DNA of 64,000 bases, taken from assembly GCA_032433765.1 (NCBI GenBank), contig JAVIAB010000047.1:12113107-12177106 (forward strand), in the 5' to 3' direction. Source of the DNA: Megaustenia siamemsis (taxonomy: Eukaryota > Mollusca > Gastropoda > Stylommatophora > Ariophantidae). The position numbers and the translations under genes were made by a program. A model generated the notes under the pieces. It did not search any database. It worked only from the letters and a program-made list of their open reading frames with translations, and was not told the DNA's origin. Position 1 is the stretch's first letter, and each line of letters starts with the position of its first letter. Positions 44,751-57,096 of this stretch are shown one piece after another.

Positions 44751-45144
44751 CTGTGTTTACAAAAGTTTGTTTGAAGTCTTGCCGACAGCCAAAAAAATCT
44801 TCATACTCAAAATAAAAATAAAAAAAACCATTGCATTTCTGGCCAAATTTATTATGTAAAAATAAAGCAGTACTCTTACATTATATTAGCAGTTTTTACT
44901 AAGCGTATGTGTTGTTTGAAAAAAAAAGTAATAAATTCACCAGCAACGACTTGTCAGGGTCACCAGCGGGAATAATTAGAAAGGTATAATGAGGGAACAA
45001 GTTTTTGCACACAGCAAACCATCAAATTCCAAGAATGTTTATTTTGCCTTTGTCATTTTGATGAAGGTGCAGATATCTGGGATTAATATATATGTTCTTT
45101 AATCATTTATAATTCATTTTCATGACATTACTATACACTTTGGT

Positions 45145-45425
45145 AACCTTGGTGGCTGAGTGGTTAGTGTGTTTGCTTCTTGATCAAAAGTGTTCAGGTT
45201 CAGTTCAGAAAAGTGGTATATTTTTCTTGGATCGATAAGGTTTCAGGGCTCACCCATTCTCTAAAAATGGGTACCAGAGATTTTTTTCTGGGAAGTAAAG
45301 CTGGTGTGATGACAATTACATCACCCAAAAATATGCATTGGTCATGGAAAAAATATAGTCACTAGCACCATATCTTATATAAGCCTAACATAGCATGGAG
45401 GAAGCCTCGACTTTACTTTACATTT
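45145..45425 (+). mobile_element. Diverged SINE-1 relative
   Basis: The head is cttggtggctgagtggttag. The B-box is weak (gttcaggttcag). The body (ctgggaagtaaagctggtgt) and ctttacttta tail parallel SINE-1. Confidence 0.65.
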
Positions 45426-45654
45426 TCCATACTTATTTTACTATTTTTTTTAATTTTACTATTTTCAAAAGATTCCTGAATAACATACAAGTTGCATATT
45501 CAAAATTGACTGATTTGGAAACATATGTTAATTAGCAGACAGAATGTGACCATACAACTCACAAAATTATAAAGACAAATCCTGAAACTCACACAATTTT
45601 TTCACAGATCAAAAAGATCACTGCATTACAACTGGAAACCACAAACTACAACCC

Positions 45655-46090
45655 TTTCTTTCTTTCTTCACTTCCTCTTGTACTCGTTCTAGTGTCGAGG
45701 GAGATACACAGTTCTGGTTCTTACTCTTTTGGTGACTTCACTCATAATCAATTGCTGTTGTTGTAATGTTTCCTTGATGTTGTCTGTCCATCTTACTCTG
45801 GGTCTGCCTCTTGCTCTTCTCCCTTCTTCTCTTTTAATATATGCTTTGTATGGTAAGAAATCACACGGCATTCTTTCTTGATGGTAAACCAGTTTATTTG
45901 TTGTTTCTGTATGTAGCTTAGGATTGGCTCAATGCCTTCACTTTCTCTTATAATATCATTTCTGATTTAGTCATTTCATGTTACTCCAAGCTTTTTTCTC
46001 AGACATCTCATCTCTGTGGTGACAAGCTCTCTTTTGTGCTTAGACGTAAGTGACCATGTTTGGCATTGGTAGCAAAATGTGGGAATGAAC
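45655..46090 (-). mobile_element. LINE family F 3' fragment
   Basis: The reverse strand encodes KREEGRRARGRPRVRWTDNI and parts of RCLRKKLGVT, as at 6150-6470. It ends about 18 bp from the KDM1A exon donor at 46108. Confidence 0.75.
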
Positions 46091-46108
46091 TCCATGAAAA
46101 CAAATTAC

Positions 46109-46305
46109 CTTATTGAGATTTCCAAATCCAAGCCTCTCAATGGCATCCATTTTCCAGTCAGGCAGAGGTGGGATGAACTGAGGAACGTTTGGAACATTCC
46201 GGACACATTCTTTCAGAACACCCAGGGGCAGAGTACACAAAACTGCATCTCCTTTGTACACTTGTTGGTTGGAACCATTCTTGTTTGTTGTGACCACTTC
46301 CACCC
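46109..46305 (-). CDS. KDM1A: KDM1A/LSD1 exon with the flavin-site lysine
   Basis: A 197-nt exon. The acceptor is cttgtgtcag and the donor is AATAAG|gtaatt; it enters in phase 1 and leaves in phase 0. It encodes GVEVVTTNKNGSNQQVYKGD, AVLCTLPLGVLKE, PPLPDWKMDAIERLGFGNLN and K. The terminal lysine in GFGNLNK corresponds to the lysine hydrogen-bonded to flavin N5 in vertebrate KDM1A. Relative to human, CVRNVPN adds a few residues before the QFIPPLP strand. Confidence 0.94.
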
Positions 46306-47591
46306 CTGACACAAGAAAGTAACCAAATTTACTTACCACTATTTATTTAATATACCATCCTTTTCATATTACAATTACTTATTACTTTGCAGGAAGAAAG
46401 ATGCTAATATTACATTTTATTATTACCTTATAACAGGATTCTAAATGTTTTCTATGAAGAAACTAAACAATTCATCAACAATTTGCAAATACACCTAGAA
46501 ATGAAGAAAGCAGAACGTGATAAGAAATAAAGATTAAACTATACCAAACCAAACAATGGCTGTTATTTCAAACCTAGAAATAGAAGGAACATGAAACTAC
46601 TGAACTGTATACATAACAGCAATGTATGGAAAATGAACAAGAGCTAAAAATGGAGCAACCAATAACAGGGAGTTATGAACTACAAGATGGTCCATGCCAG
46701 CTTGGCATTTAATTTAAATAAAACTAAAACTGCTGTGATAAATGATTCATTAAAATCATGGCAGCGAAAATACTTGCTAATAAAGTCGCATGTGAATGAA
46801 GCTAACAAAGAACAAATTATAAGTAAAAAAAAAGCACACATCAATGAAACTAATAAATTACAAGTCAGTAATATCATGTGTGTCAATGAAACTAATAAAT
46901 TACATGTCAGTAATATCATGTGTGTCAATGAAACTAATAAATTACATGTCAGTAATATCATGTGTGTCAATGAAACTAATAAATTACAAGTCAGTAATAT
47001 CATGTATGTCAATGAAACTAATAAATTACAAGTCAGTAATATCATGTGTGTCAATGAAACTAATAAATTACATGCCAGTAATATCATGTGTGTCAATGAA
47101 ACTAATAAATTACAAGTCAGTAATATCATGTGTGTCAATGAAACTAATAAATTACAAGTCAGTAATATCATGTGTGTCAATGAAACTAATAAATTACATG
47201 TCAGTAATATCATGTGTGTCAATGAAACTAATAAATTACAAGTCAGTAATATCATGTGTGTCAATGAAACTAATAAATTACAAGTCAGTAATATCATGTG
47301 TGTCAATGAAACTAATAAATTACAAGTCAGTAATATCATGTGTGTCAATGAAACTAATAAATTACAAGTCAGTAATATCATGTGTGTCAATGAAACTAAT
47401 AAATTACATGTCAGTAATATCAGGTGTGTCAATGAAACTAATAAATTACATGTCAGTAATATCAGGTGTGTCAATGAAACTAATAAATTACATGTCAGTA
47501 ATATCTTGTGCGTCAATGAAACTAATAAATTACATGTCAGTAATATCTTGTGCGTCAATGAAACTAATAAATTACATGTCAGTAATATCAA

Positions 47592-47664
47592 GCCCGGTTA
47601 GCTCAGTCGGTAGAGCATCAGACTTTTAATCTAAGGGTCAAGGGTTCAAGTACCTTATTGGGCA
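47592..47664 (+). tRNA. tRNA-Lys (UUU), probably a retroposed copy
   Basis: A 73-nt sequence with an acceptor stem gcccggt/attgggc, a D arm tagctcagtcggtagagca, an anticodon loop ctTTTaa and a T arm gggttcaagta. It is very close to animal tRNA-Lys-UUU. Two stem positions look mismatched: tctaa in the anticodon stem (C-A) and acctt in the T stem (G-A). It sits inside a minisatellite within a single target duplication shared with SINE-2, so a pseudogene or SINE head is more likely than an active gene. Confidence 0.7.
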
Positions 47665-47678
47665 TGATGCATTCTTTT

Positions 47679-48005
47679 GGGGGCCTCGGTAGCCGAGTTG
47701 GGAAAATCACCCGACTGGACTACCGACGTTAGGACAACCAGTGTTCGATTCCCGCTGGGAGCAGTGTGAACTGTACTCATGGTTGGAAAAAAAAAAATAC
47801 CCCTACGGTCGACCCAGCCGTTGGCAGAAATGGGCACCAGGGTATTACCCTGGGAAGGTGAGGAATGTCTCTTCGCATCTGAGTTTCGATGCTTGAGGCG
47901 ACACTGTACAGAAATTTCCAAACATTTCTGGATAGACGGCCGAGCACATATGGGTGGAAACTCGTGTGCTAAGACGCCGGTTCAAGTCTCGTACTTTACC
48001 TTTAC
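47679..48005 (+). mobile_element. SINE-2, full length
   Basis: The head is gggcctcggtagccgagttg, the B-box is gtgttcgattcccg, and the tail is tactttacctttac. Together with the tRNA-Lys upstream it is flanked by gtcagtaatatca (47578-47590 and 48006-48018). Confidence 0.88.
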
Positions 48006-48505
48006 GTCAGTAATATCATGTGTGTCAATGAAACTAATAAATTACAAGTCAGTAATATCATGTGTGTCAATGAAACTAATAAATTACATGTCAGTAATAT
48101 CATGTGTGTCAATGAAACTAATAAATTACATGTCAGTAATATCATGTGTGTCAATGAAACTAATAAATTACATGTCAGTAATATCATGTGTGTCAATGAA
48201 ACTAATAAACATCAAAAACACGTGTCAATGAATCTAATAAACTACATGCCAGTAAAATCCCAAGTCAACGAAATTAATGATAATTACACCATAAGCCAGT
48301 AAAATCACATGTTAATTAAAAAGCTATAAACCGCATGTCAGCGAAGCCAATAAACAATAAAATTAAGTCCTTAAATCACTTGTTAAAGAAACAAGTAAAC
48401 AATCAAAGATAACAGTAAAAGGTCATGTCTTAGTATAGAATAAAAAATCAAAAGACAATACAAATCACATGGTAATGGAGAATCACATGACTCAGCTCAA
48501 CTTGC

Positions 48506-48601
48506 CTTTCTCCAGAACCTTGATCTGTTTGACAACCGTGTTCAACTTGTAGTCAAGGCCTTCTGACAAGGCCATAGGAACACAAGAGTAACCATTCCTG
48601 A
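48506..48601 (-). CDS. KDM1A: KDM1A/LSD1 short exon, GC donor
   Basis: A 96-nt exon after acctttctag. It encodes [20 protein letters not shown] and [13 protein letters not shown] (first V and last G split, phase 1-1). The 3' end reads GAGAAAG|gcaagt, a GC donor in otherwise perfect consensus context. The only nearby GT (gttgag) would break the phase. It matches the FAD-binding core following the tower domain. Confidence 0.9.
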
Positions 48602-48837
48602 CTAGAAAGGTAATCAAGAAACAAGTTTTAGTTGTTGTGACTAAAAATGTGAGAACCACTGAAAACATGAATCTCACTATCATAACAAAAGCAAAGAATG
48701 TTGTAGATTCACAACATCACTCCTTTATTACCTACAGTTGCTGTACCCATCAACAGCTGGTGAAATGTAATTTGTACTTGTTTTATTTAGACAGGTTTTC
48801 ATATTTTTTTTTTTTCCGGTTCGCCAGCTTTTACCTC

Positions 48838-49138
48838 TGACGAAGTCCCTAGAGACTAGGAACTGAATTTTGCGTGTTAATCCTTTTTTCCCTGGCAGCC
48901 ATGTGCACAGGGGTCTCTCACCGCACAAGCAGATAACTCCGTCTTCGGAGGTACTCATATTTTTTCCGTCGATGAGTAATTGACGTTTCAAGCCGGGCCT
49001 CGCTGCTGAAACCAGGGGTGGTTGCCGCAGAGAGAAATTATAAATAAATATCCCAACTGGTGCAGCCTGGATTTGAACCCACAACCTCTCTGTCTTGAGG
49101 TCGACATTTTGCCTCGAGACCAACCAGTCTTCCGTTTT
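48838..49138 (-). mobile_element. SINE-3 (tRNA-like head)
   Basis: The reverse strand has actggttggtctcgaggc, then a B-box gtgggttcaaatcc and a body ending near tagagactaggaactg. It is the only clear copy in the window. Confidence 0.55.
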
Positions 49139-49243
49139 CATAATATGAATAGATGTGAACAAATTATCTTTATACGATTCTGACCAGAGCACAATCGACT
49201 TCACAGTCACATGTATACAAAAATTCAAAAATCGGCACCTTAA

Positions 49244-49432
49244 CTACATGTACATGTGGTCGGCGCCCCAGACTGCTGAACACATACTTCAAGACTGTAC
49301 TGAATATAGTAGACTGAGGAAAATCCATTGGCCTATAGATACAACACTACAGACAAAACTATATGGGCCTTTACAAGAATTACAAAAGACAGTAAAATTT
49401 ATACAGGAAATGACATCGCAGGTATAGACAAT
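49244..49432 (+). mobile_element. LINE family K C-terminal fragment
   Basis: The frame reads APQTAEHILQDCTEYSRLRK, then LYGPLQELQKTVKFIQE and a stop. It is the same zinc-knuckle-like end as in 32470-33145. Confidence 0.65.
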
Positions 49433-49568
49433 ACTTCAGGTGAATGAAAGATAAATAGATAGATTTAGACAGGTGTTTCCCTATTGACTTTCAGTAGATT
49501 AAATACTGCAACATCAGTAGTGTGATAAACAAACCTCCTTTACATATTTACCTCAAGTAGATTAATGA

Positions 49569-50044
49569 TTCCGGTTGTTTCCAAAAAGGAGAAATTATTT
49601 TTCTCCGGCTTGGTATAGAACCGTTGATCAGAGGTTTAACAAGCCGCTATCGTAAAACCGATGTTGTTAATGAAACGCATCAACCACTAATATCTTCAGT
49701 AATAAAGAAAAGACGATGGTCATACGTTGGACATGTGATGAGAAGAGATAATAATCGAATAGCAAAGCAAGCCCTCATATGGGAAACAACAGGTAAAAGA
49801 AAAAGAGGAAGACCCAGGGAGACACTGAGAAGAACATTGATGAGAGAGGCAAGAGCAGCAGGAATCGGCTCCCTCAATGAGATAGAACTGCTTGCACAGA
49901 ACAGAGACAGATGGTGAGATTTGATAAAATATCTTTAAAAGAAAACTGCTAGAACAAAAATTCATATAGGAGAAGGTGTATCTTGGTCTACGCCCTATGG
50001 GCCGGTTACGGCTCGAAAGGTCAATAGATAGATAGATAGATAGA
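49569..50044 (+). mobile_element. Chimeric retroposon: 110-bp module plus LINE A 3' end
   Basis: Flanked by tagattaatga at 49558-49568 and 50045-50055. The first 110 bp (gattccggttgtttccaaaa ... gttgttaatgaaacg) is not LINE A. It is followed at 49679 by LINE A from atcaaccactaatatcttca to a GATA tail. The module recurs at 51548-51657. Confidence 0.88.
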
Positions 50045-50055
50045 TAGATTAATGA

Positions 50056-51353
<1,298 letters not shown>

Positions 51354-51446
51354 TCAAGTTGGTTCCTGCTGCTGCAGGATTTATGAGATTATTCTTTCCA
51401 CGTTCAAGACTTTTGATCAAGTGAATTTGATCTGCTCCCCAGTAGC

Positions 51447-52805
51447 TATGATGGAGATGGACAGACATCACCACAATGTAAGACAAGTTACATGGTCCTG
51501 AATTAAACCCAAACATTAACTGTTGCTATGATGGGGATGCAGCGAATTTCCGGTTGTTTCCAAAATGGAGGAATTATTTTTCTCCGGCTTGGTATTGAAC
51601 CGTTGATCAGAGGTTTAACAAGCCGCTATCGTAAAAACGATGTTGTTAATGAAACGTAGACCTGATACAGAATGTGTAAATTAGCAGTAGATAGTAGTGA
51701 TAGTTTTTTCGGATTAGCACAAACACAAAACTTAGGCTATTCAAATCAAATGTACTATCAACCCTTACGTATGCGTCTGAAAGCTGGAAAACAACAAGAG
51801 ATATAGAAACAAAGTTGAACGCATTCGAAAATAAATGTCTAAGGAAAATACTTGGTATAGAATGGAACGAATTCAAAACAAACGAGGAAATTAGAGAAAT
51901 CGCCAATCAACCACTAATATCTTCAGTAATAAAGAAAAGACGATGGTCATACGTTGGACATGTGATGAGAAGAGATAATAATCGAATAGCAAAGCAAGCC
52001 CTCATATGGGAAACAACAGGTAAAAGAAAAAGAGGAAGACCCAGGGAGACACTGAGAAGAACATTGATGAGAGAGGCAAGAGCAGCAGGAATCGGCTCCC
52101 TCAATGAGATAGAACTGCTTGCACAGAACAGAGACAGATGGCGAGATTTAATAAAATATCTTTAAAAGAAAACTGCTAGAACAAAAATTCATATAGGAGA
52201 AGGTGTATCTTGGTCTACGCCCTATGGGCCGGTTACGGCTCGAAAGGTCAATAGATAGATAGATAGATGATGGGGATGGACAGACATCACCACAATGTAA
52301 GACAAGTTACATGGTCCTGAATTAAACCCAAACATTAACTGTTGCTATGATGGAGATGGACAGACATCACCACAATGTAAGACAAGTTACATGGTCCTGA
52401 ATTAAACCCAAACATTAACTGTTGCTATGATGGAGATGGACAGACATCACCACAATGTAAGACAAGTTACATGGTCCTGAATTAAACCCAAACATTAACT
52501 GTTGCTATGATGGAGATGGACAGACATCACCACAATGTAAGACAAGTTACATGGTCCTGAATTAAACCCAAACATTAACTGTTGCTATGATGGAGATGGA
52601 CAGACATCACCACAATGTAAGACAAGTTACATGGTCCTGAATTAAACCCAAACATTAACTGTTGCTATGATGGAGATGGACAGACATCACCACAATGTAA
52701 GACAAGTTACATGGTCCTGAATTAAACCCAAACATTAACTGTTGCTATGATGGGGATGGACAGACATCACCACAAAGATAAATTAGTTACATGGTCCTGA
52801 ATTAA
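51447..52805. repeat. 80-bp minisatellite interrupted by a chimeric LINE A insertion
   Basis: The unit is tgatggagatggacagacat ... aacccaaacattaactgttgcta. One copy precedes and about 6.7 copies follow the insertion at 51540-52266. Confidence 0.93.
51540..52266 (+). mobile_element. Chimeric retroposon: 110-bp module, 56-bp filler, LINE A 3' end
   Basis: Flanked by atgatggggatg at 51528-51539 and 52267-52278. The module (51548-51657) is followed by a unique 56 bp ending gatagttttttcgg. LINE A then runs from attagcacaaacacaaaact (51714), an earlier point than in the 49569 copy. The LINE A part has an open frame from 51815 to the family stop (52163-52165). Confidence 0.88.
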
Positions 52806-52899
52806 ACCCAAACCTTGGTAGTCATACTCCAACCTCAACAGCTGAACCTTAACTCTGAGATAGGCTGGAGTCAACCAGCGCCAAATAATAATTTGTCCT

Positions 52900-53345
52900 A
52901 TAACTGTTTGTCTGCAATGCAAGTATTCAGTCCTACCCTATCAGGGAGATACTTAATTTAATAGGAAAATACAGATACACAATTTGTTCCTGAGTTGTGT
53001 TCGCAACCCTATGCTATAGTCATGAGTACACCTACATGAAAGACATCGCAATATAGTTATGTTTCAAGACAGCCTAGTTGGCAGGGTGCTCTAGTGTTTA
53101 GTTTCTCGTGGCAAGGAGCTGTGCCGAGAAGTATGGGTTCGATCCTGATTCGGACCATCTATTGTTCTTTTTCTGACTATTATTTATGATTTTTTTCCCT
53201 CGAGAGCTGTAAGCACACCTCTACCCCTGAAATGGTTCGACATTGAGACCACCCTGTCTCTGACCACTGTGTGAGCATACCCTTTTCTTCTCCCTAAGTT
53301 CACTGATTCGACTCTTGGAATTTCTCATACCTTGAAGACAGACTG
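52900..53345 (+). mobile_element. SINE-5 family copy
   Basis: It has agtattcagtcctaccctat, tgagttgtgttcgcaaccct, a head (cctagttggcagggtgctct) with B-box gggttcgatcc, and the downstream pyrimidine-rich body, as at 13110-13742. Confidence 0.65.
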
Positions 53346-53604
53346 TTGGCTGCTGCAACATTAGTGGTAGCTGATACAACTAGGGGTCTCAAAGCAATTT
53401 CAGTTTATCTAGTTCTAGCATTTATAACGGAACCGTTTGGCCATATCTAACAAAACCGTGTGAGAGTCTCCCAGACGAGAAACTAATTAATGGCATGCAA
53501 GGGTCCACTTCTGATGGTTAGATTTCCCCCTATTACAAAGCTCTACGTAGTTTCATATTAACAGCAACAAATCTTGTTATGCAAACAAAGACTAAAATTG
53601 TTAT

Positions 53605-53940
53605 AACATTGGGTGGTCATCTACAGGTAAGGTGTTGACCTATAGCCAAGAACATCCCAGATTTGAATCCCACTACAGGAAGTGGAAATTCATCTCCTCG
53701 AATACATGGTCTCAATATCTAGCCCTCTTGAATAAAACAGTAAGTCCCAAGTGTACTCTGCACATGTTAAAGAATTCTTGACAGTTAAAAGACAAAAATG
53801 TCAAAATAGTTGCTTCCATAACAAAAACTGTTAATCAAATCTACCCACGCTAAAGACGTGTCAGGCTACAGATATCACAGCCTCCCGTAGACAAGTGACA
53901 CTACACATCTGTACCCACATAACAGGCTTAAGAAGAAAAA
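53605..53940 (+). mobile_element. SINE-4 family copy
   Basis: It carries gtggtcatctacaggtaagg, then agatttgaatcccactacag (B-box-like) and ctctgcacatgttaaagaat, parallel to 12055-12440. Confidence 0.6.
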
Positions 53941-54384
53941 GCTATAACAATACAAATGAATCATTTATACTTAACTCTGGACATGTGCATGCTGATATTT
54001 TAACCCTAGATTACGATACTGTAGTAAAAATTACCACATCAAAAACATAAATTCTTCAAAATTTGATAATTTGCTGTGAACCAACCAACCAGCCAGCCAG
54101 CCCGCACACACCCCACCCAAGTACCTTCCCGATAACTACTTTTGGTGACCCCTGAGTGTTAGATTTGTTTTATTGATGTCGGATTTTTTTCATAAATCAA
54201 CCTGAGACAGGAAATCCGAGTTCCCCATGTGTCTACTTGGTAAACACACAATTGTGTTAAAAGAAAATACTATTTTAGTGCTCCTAATGTTACAATTAAG
54301 TGTAAGTAATTTGTACTACGAAATGTAATGACGTGCATCACAGGTAGATATTGTAATCTAGGTTTAGTGTATTACATGTGTGTG

Positions 54385-54800
54385 TCCAAATACAATCTTC
54401 ATCCCAACGTTGTGTTACCAATGCCAGACCTAGACCCTACATGCAAGAACAACAAGAAAAATAGCCTCTACAGAGATGAAATGTGTTAGACGAATGACAG
54501 GAAACAGCCTGAGAGACAAGGTCAGAAATGAAGAACTGAGAAAAAAGCTAGGAATAACCCCAGCCATAGAATATATAAAGAAACAACAGATAAAATGGTT
54601 TGGCCGCGTGATCAAAGCACAACACAACGAGCCTTCTATAAACATTGTGAGAACACCAGGCCCAAGGGACGACCACGAAAAAGATGGATCGATGGAATAT
54701 TAGAAGCACTAGGAAACATAACAGCAGCAGAGATAAACAGAAGAGCAAAAGACTGCAAATTATATCTCCCCTTGATGCTGAAAGGCAAATGAGGAAGGAA
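54385..54800 (+). mobile_element. LINE C-terminal fragment (family D)
   Basis: It encodes RRMTGNSLRDKVRNEELRKK, KKQQIKWFGRVI and, after a small deletion shifts the frame, RPRKRWIDGILEALGNIT. It ends in the purine-rich 3' tail. Confidence 0.78.
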
Positions 54801-55027
54801 AGAAGAAGTCCAAATACTATTCTGCCCGCCTGGCAGAAGTTATGTTCTACGGTATCTCTCTTTAAATCAGTATTATGCTGTGACACATTTTAATTATGAA
54901 TACAGTATTTTGATGAGGTTGAACTAGATGACATCTGACAGTTCACAACTTCCAATCAGGCAATTCTGTAAAGATCAATAAACTAACTCCAGCGCTGAAA
55001 AGTTATTTCAACAAACAATGAGCCCAC

Positions 55028-55101
55028 CTTGGAGGATTAGCCTCTAGCTCATGAAGTTTGTCCTCTATTTCCTTCTGCTTGACTGTCAGCTGCTCATACT
55101 C
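55028..55101 (-). CDS. KDM1A: KDM1A/LSD1 exon, second tower helix
   Basis: A 74-nt exon. The acceptor is ctgctcaacag and the donor is CCAAG|gtgggc; phase 0 in, phase 2 out. It encodes EYEQLTVKQKEIEDKLHELE and ANPP, then AG of the serine completed at 51231. It forms the returning helix of the tower, the coiled-coil-like antiparallel arm that binds CoREST. A partial copy of its 3' end lies at 57097-57209. Confidence 0.93.
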
Positions 55102-55329
55102 CTGTTGAGCAGAAGAAAAAAAATGTAATGTCAAATTTGATAAGCTTAAAACAGCTTTAACAAGGAAAGTTCATTGCTCATGTAAATACATATCACACAC
55201 TGATATAATGTTGTCAGAACTCACAGTTATAACCATTTTCATGTAACCAATTTGCTTGTGAGTTGCTGGAAGTTTGTCAGCACTCAAACACAAACTAGCA
55301 AGAAGTGAGCTCATTTATACAACTATTTG

Positions 55330-55718
55330 GAGACAAATAATAATAAATAAATATGATTAAATAGGGAAACTTCCGAGGCAATAATAGGGAATAATAGAAG
55401 GAAAAGGTATGTGTTAGCACTCGGAAAAAATGACAAATAAACAACAACAGAAAAAAACAAAGAACAATATATGGTCCGAAGCAGGATCGAACCCGTACTC
55501 CATGGCACTGCGCCTTGCCACGAGAAGCCGAACGTTTGGTACACTGCCACTCAGCTAATTATCTATAAAAATCTAAAAAAAGCTATAAATTGCTATAATG
55601 TGCCATGGAGTACGGGTTCGATCCTGCTTCGGACCATATATTGTTCTTTGTTTTTTTCTGTTGTTTATTTGTCATTTTTTCTGAGTGCTAACACATACCT
55701 TTTCCTTCTATTATTCCC
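55330..55718. mobile_element. Fold-back SINE-5 pair inside one target duplication
   Basis: Arms at 55387-55507 and 55601-55718 are near-perfect inverted copies (gcaggatcgaacccgtactc against gagtacgggttcgatcctgc) separated by about 93 bp. The whole unit is flanked by tatacaactatttg at 55316-55329 and 55719-55732. The left arm belongs to a longer reverse SINE-5 copy with its tail at the left; the right arm stops at gccatggagtacggg. Confidence 0.85.
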
Positions 55719-55732
55719 TATACAACTATTTG

Positions 55733-56556
55733 TCAAAGATATTTTAGATAACTTGTTCATTTCAGAAATATAAACTGTTTATGATTCTTCTATAGACATA
55801 CAAGTTATAACATGAATTTAAATAAGAAGATGGTAGAAAACATGACAGCAACTCATAGCTGACTGTGTCATGATAGCAGCAACAGCTTCACCCTCCTGAT
55901 GTGACACTGCCAACAATCTGTCCAAGTTGACAGGGACAAAGAGGGAAAACAACCTGATCCACAAAAATGCCAAGCTGTTAATGGACATGTTGGATAGAAA
56001 GAAGCAGATATTGCCAACTTGCTTTGCTGTAAGCCACAAAGAAAAGTATCTGTGAAGACTTAACATGCTTTCAAAAATGGACACTTAAAAGGAGTAACAA
56101 TCAAATAAACACAGAAGATATCTTTTAAAATTTGTGATGAACAATTCAACATTTTCACACCAGAAAGTGTCAAATTATTTAATCTGTGAAATATTTCATA
56201 ATGTATCCAATAGTCTACAACTAAAATATTACTAAGACCAAACTTAAAAGCCATAAGACTCAAATGTTTGTGTGTGCTACCACATGCTGTGCAGCTACAC
56301 CCACAAATTATTAATTTTATAAATTAGATATTTACATTACAGAATTAATATGCCATTTTGAGATGAAAACAAAAAATTCTAATGAACGATGCCACAACAA
56401 TTCTCACAATAAATATTTTCAGCCATAAAATGTGGATATTTTACTATCATACAGCTCTTATCATTTATAACTCTTGTCATCCTGTATAACTTTCTCTACG
56501 TTTGACAATAACTGCATCTCTTCTTCATCCACTTGTAGAAAAACATTTAACAGATG
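55733..56556. other. KDM1A intron, nothing recognised
   Basis: No exon, repeat family or RNA gene recognised. Confidence 0.4.
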
Positions 56557-56571
56557 CACATAAAGGTAAAG

Positions 56572-56826
56572 GGAGCCACGATAGCTCAGTGGTTAGTGAA
56601 CTGGACTACAAAGGACAAGGGGTAAGGTTCGATCCCAACCGACGGCTTCCGGGTTCACCCAGCTTTAAATAGGTACCGGAATTTTTTCTGGGAAAGTAAA
56701 GTGGCACGGGCGTAATACCGGCCACATTACCCCAAAAATCATGTGCTGAAGGTCTGTAAAATTTATGGTCACTAACACCATATTCCCTATACGCCATTTG
56801 GCGTGGCAGGGGCTCTTTACTCTTTT
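56572..56826 (+). mobile_element. SINE-1 inserted in a SINE-2 tail
   Basis: A full copy with ggagccacgatagctcagtg and ggttcgatccc. It is flanked by cacataaaggtaaag at 56557-56571 and 56827-56841. That 15-mer is the reverse of the SINE-2 tail, so SINE-1 landed in the SINE-2 tail. Confidence 0.9.
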
Positions 56827-57095
56827 CACATAAAGGTAAAGTATGAGACTTGAATTGGTATCTTAGCACATAAGTTTTTACCCATATGTGCTCGGCTAAG
56901 TGTTCGGAGACTTCTGGATAGTGTAACTTCATGCATTAAAACTCATGATGTGAGGCGGCATTCCTCACCTTCCCAGAGTACTACCCTGGTACCCATTTCT
57001 GCCAGCAGCTCGGTCGACCACGGAGATATTTTTTTTCCAACCAAGAGTACAATTCACGCTGCTTCCAGCGGGAATTGAACACGGGTTGTCCAAAC
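56827..57095 (-). mobile_element. SINE-2, 5'-truncated reverse copy
   Basis: It begins at the tail (cacataaaggtaaagtatga) and ends at acacgggttgtccaaaca, the B-box region. The rest of the tRNA-like head is missing, replaced by the exon-copy block at 57097. Confidence 0.8.
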
Positions 57096-57096
57096 A

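Larger units (their letters stand above)
46844..48217. repeat. 42-bp minisatellite, about 23 units, interrupted at 47591-48005
   Basis: The unit is atcatgtgtgtcaatgaaac ... aaattacatgtcagtaat. Since 42 is a multiple of three and the unit has no stops in several frames, long open frames appear on both strands. They are not genes. The array is split by the tRNA-Lys/SINE-2 block. Confidence 0.95.

Noticed and set aside
46675..48302. Long open frames on both strands of KLHVSN / LLVSLTHMILLTC type
   Set aside because: They come from a 42-bp minisatellite whose unit length is a multiple of three.
49569..49678. 110-bp module compared from memory with U1, U2, U4, U5, U6 snRNA
   Set aside because: No match to any of these in either orientation; its identity stays open.
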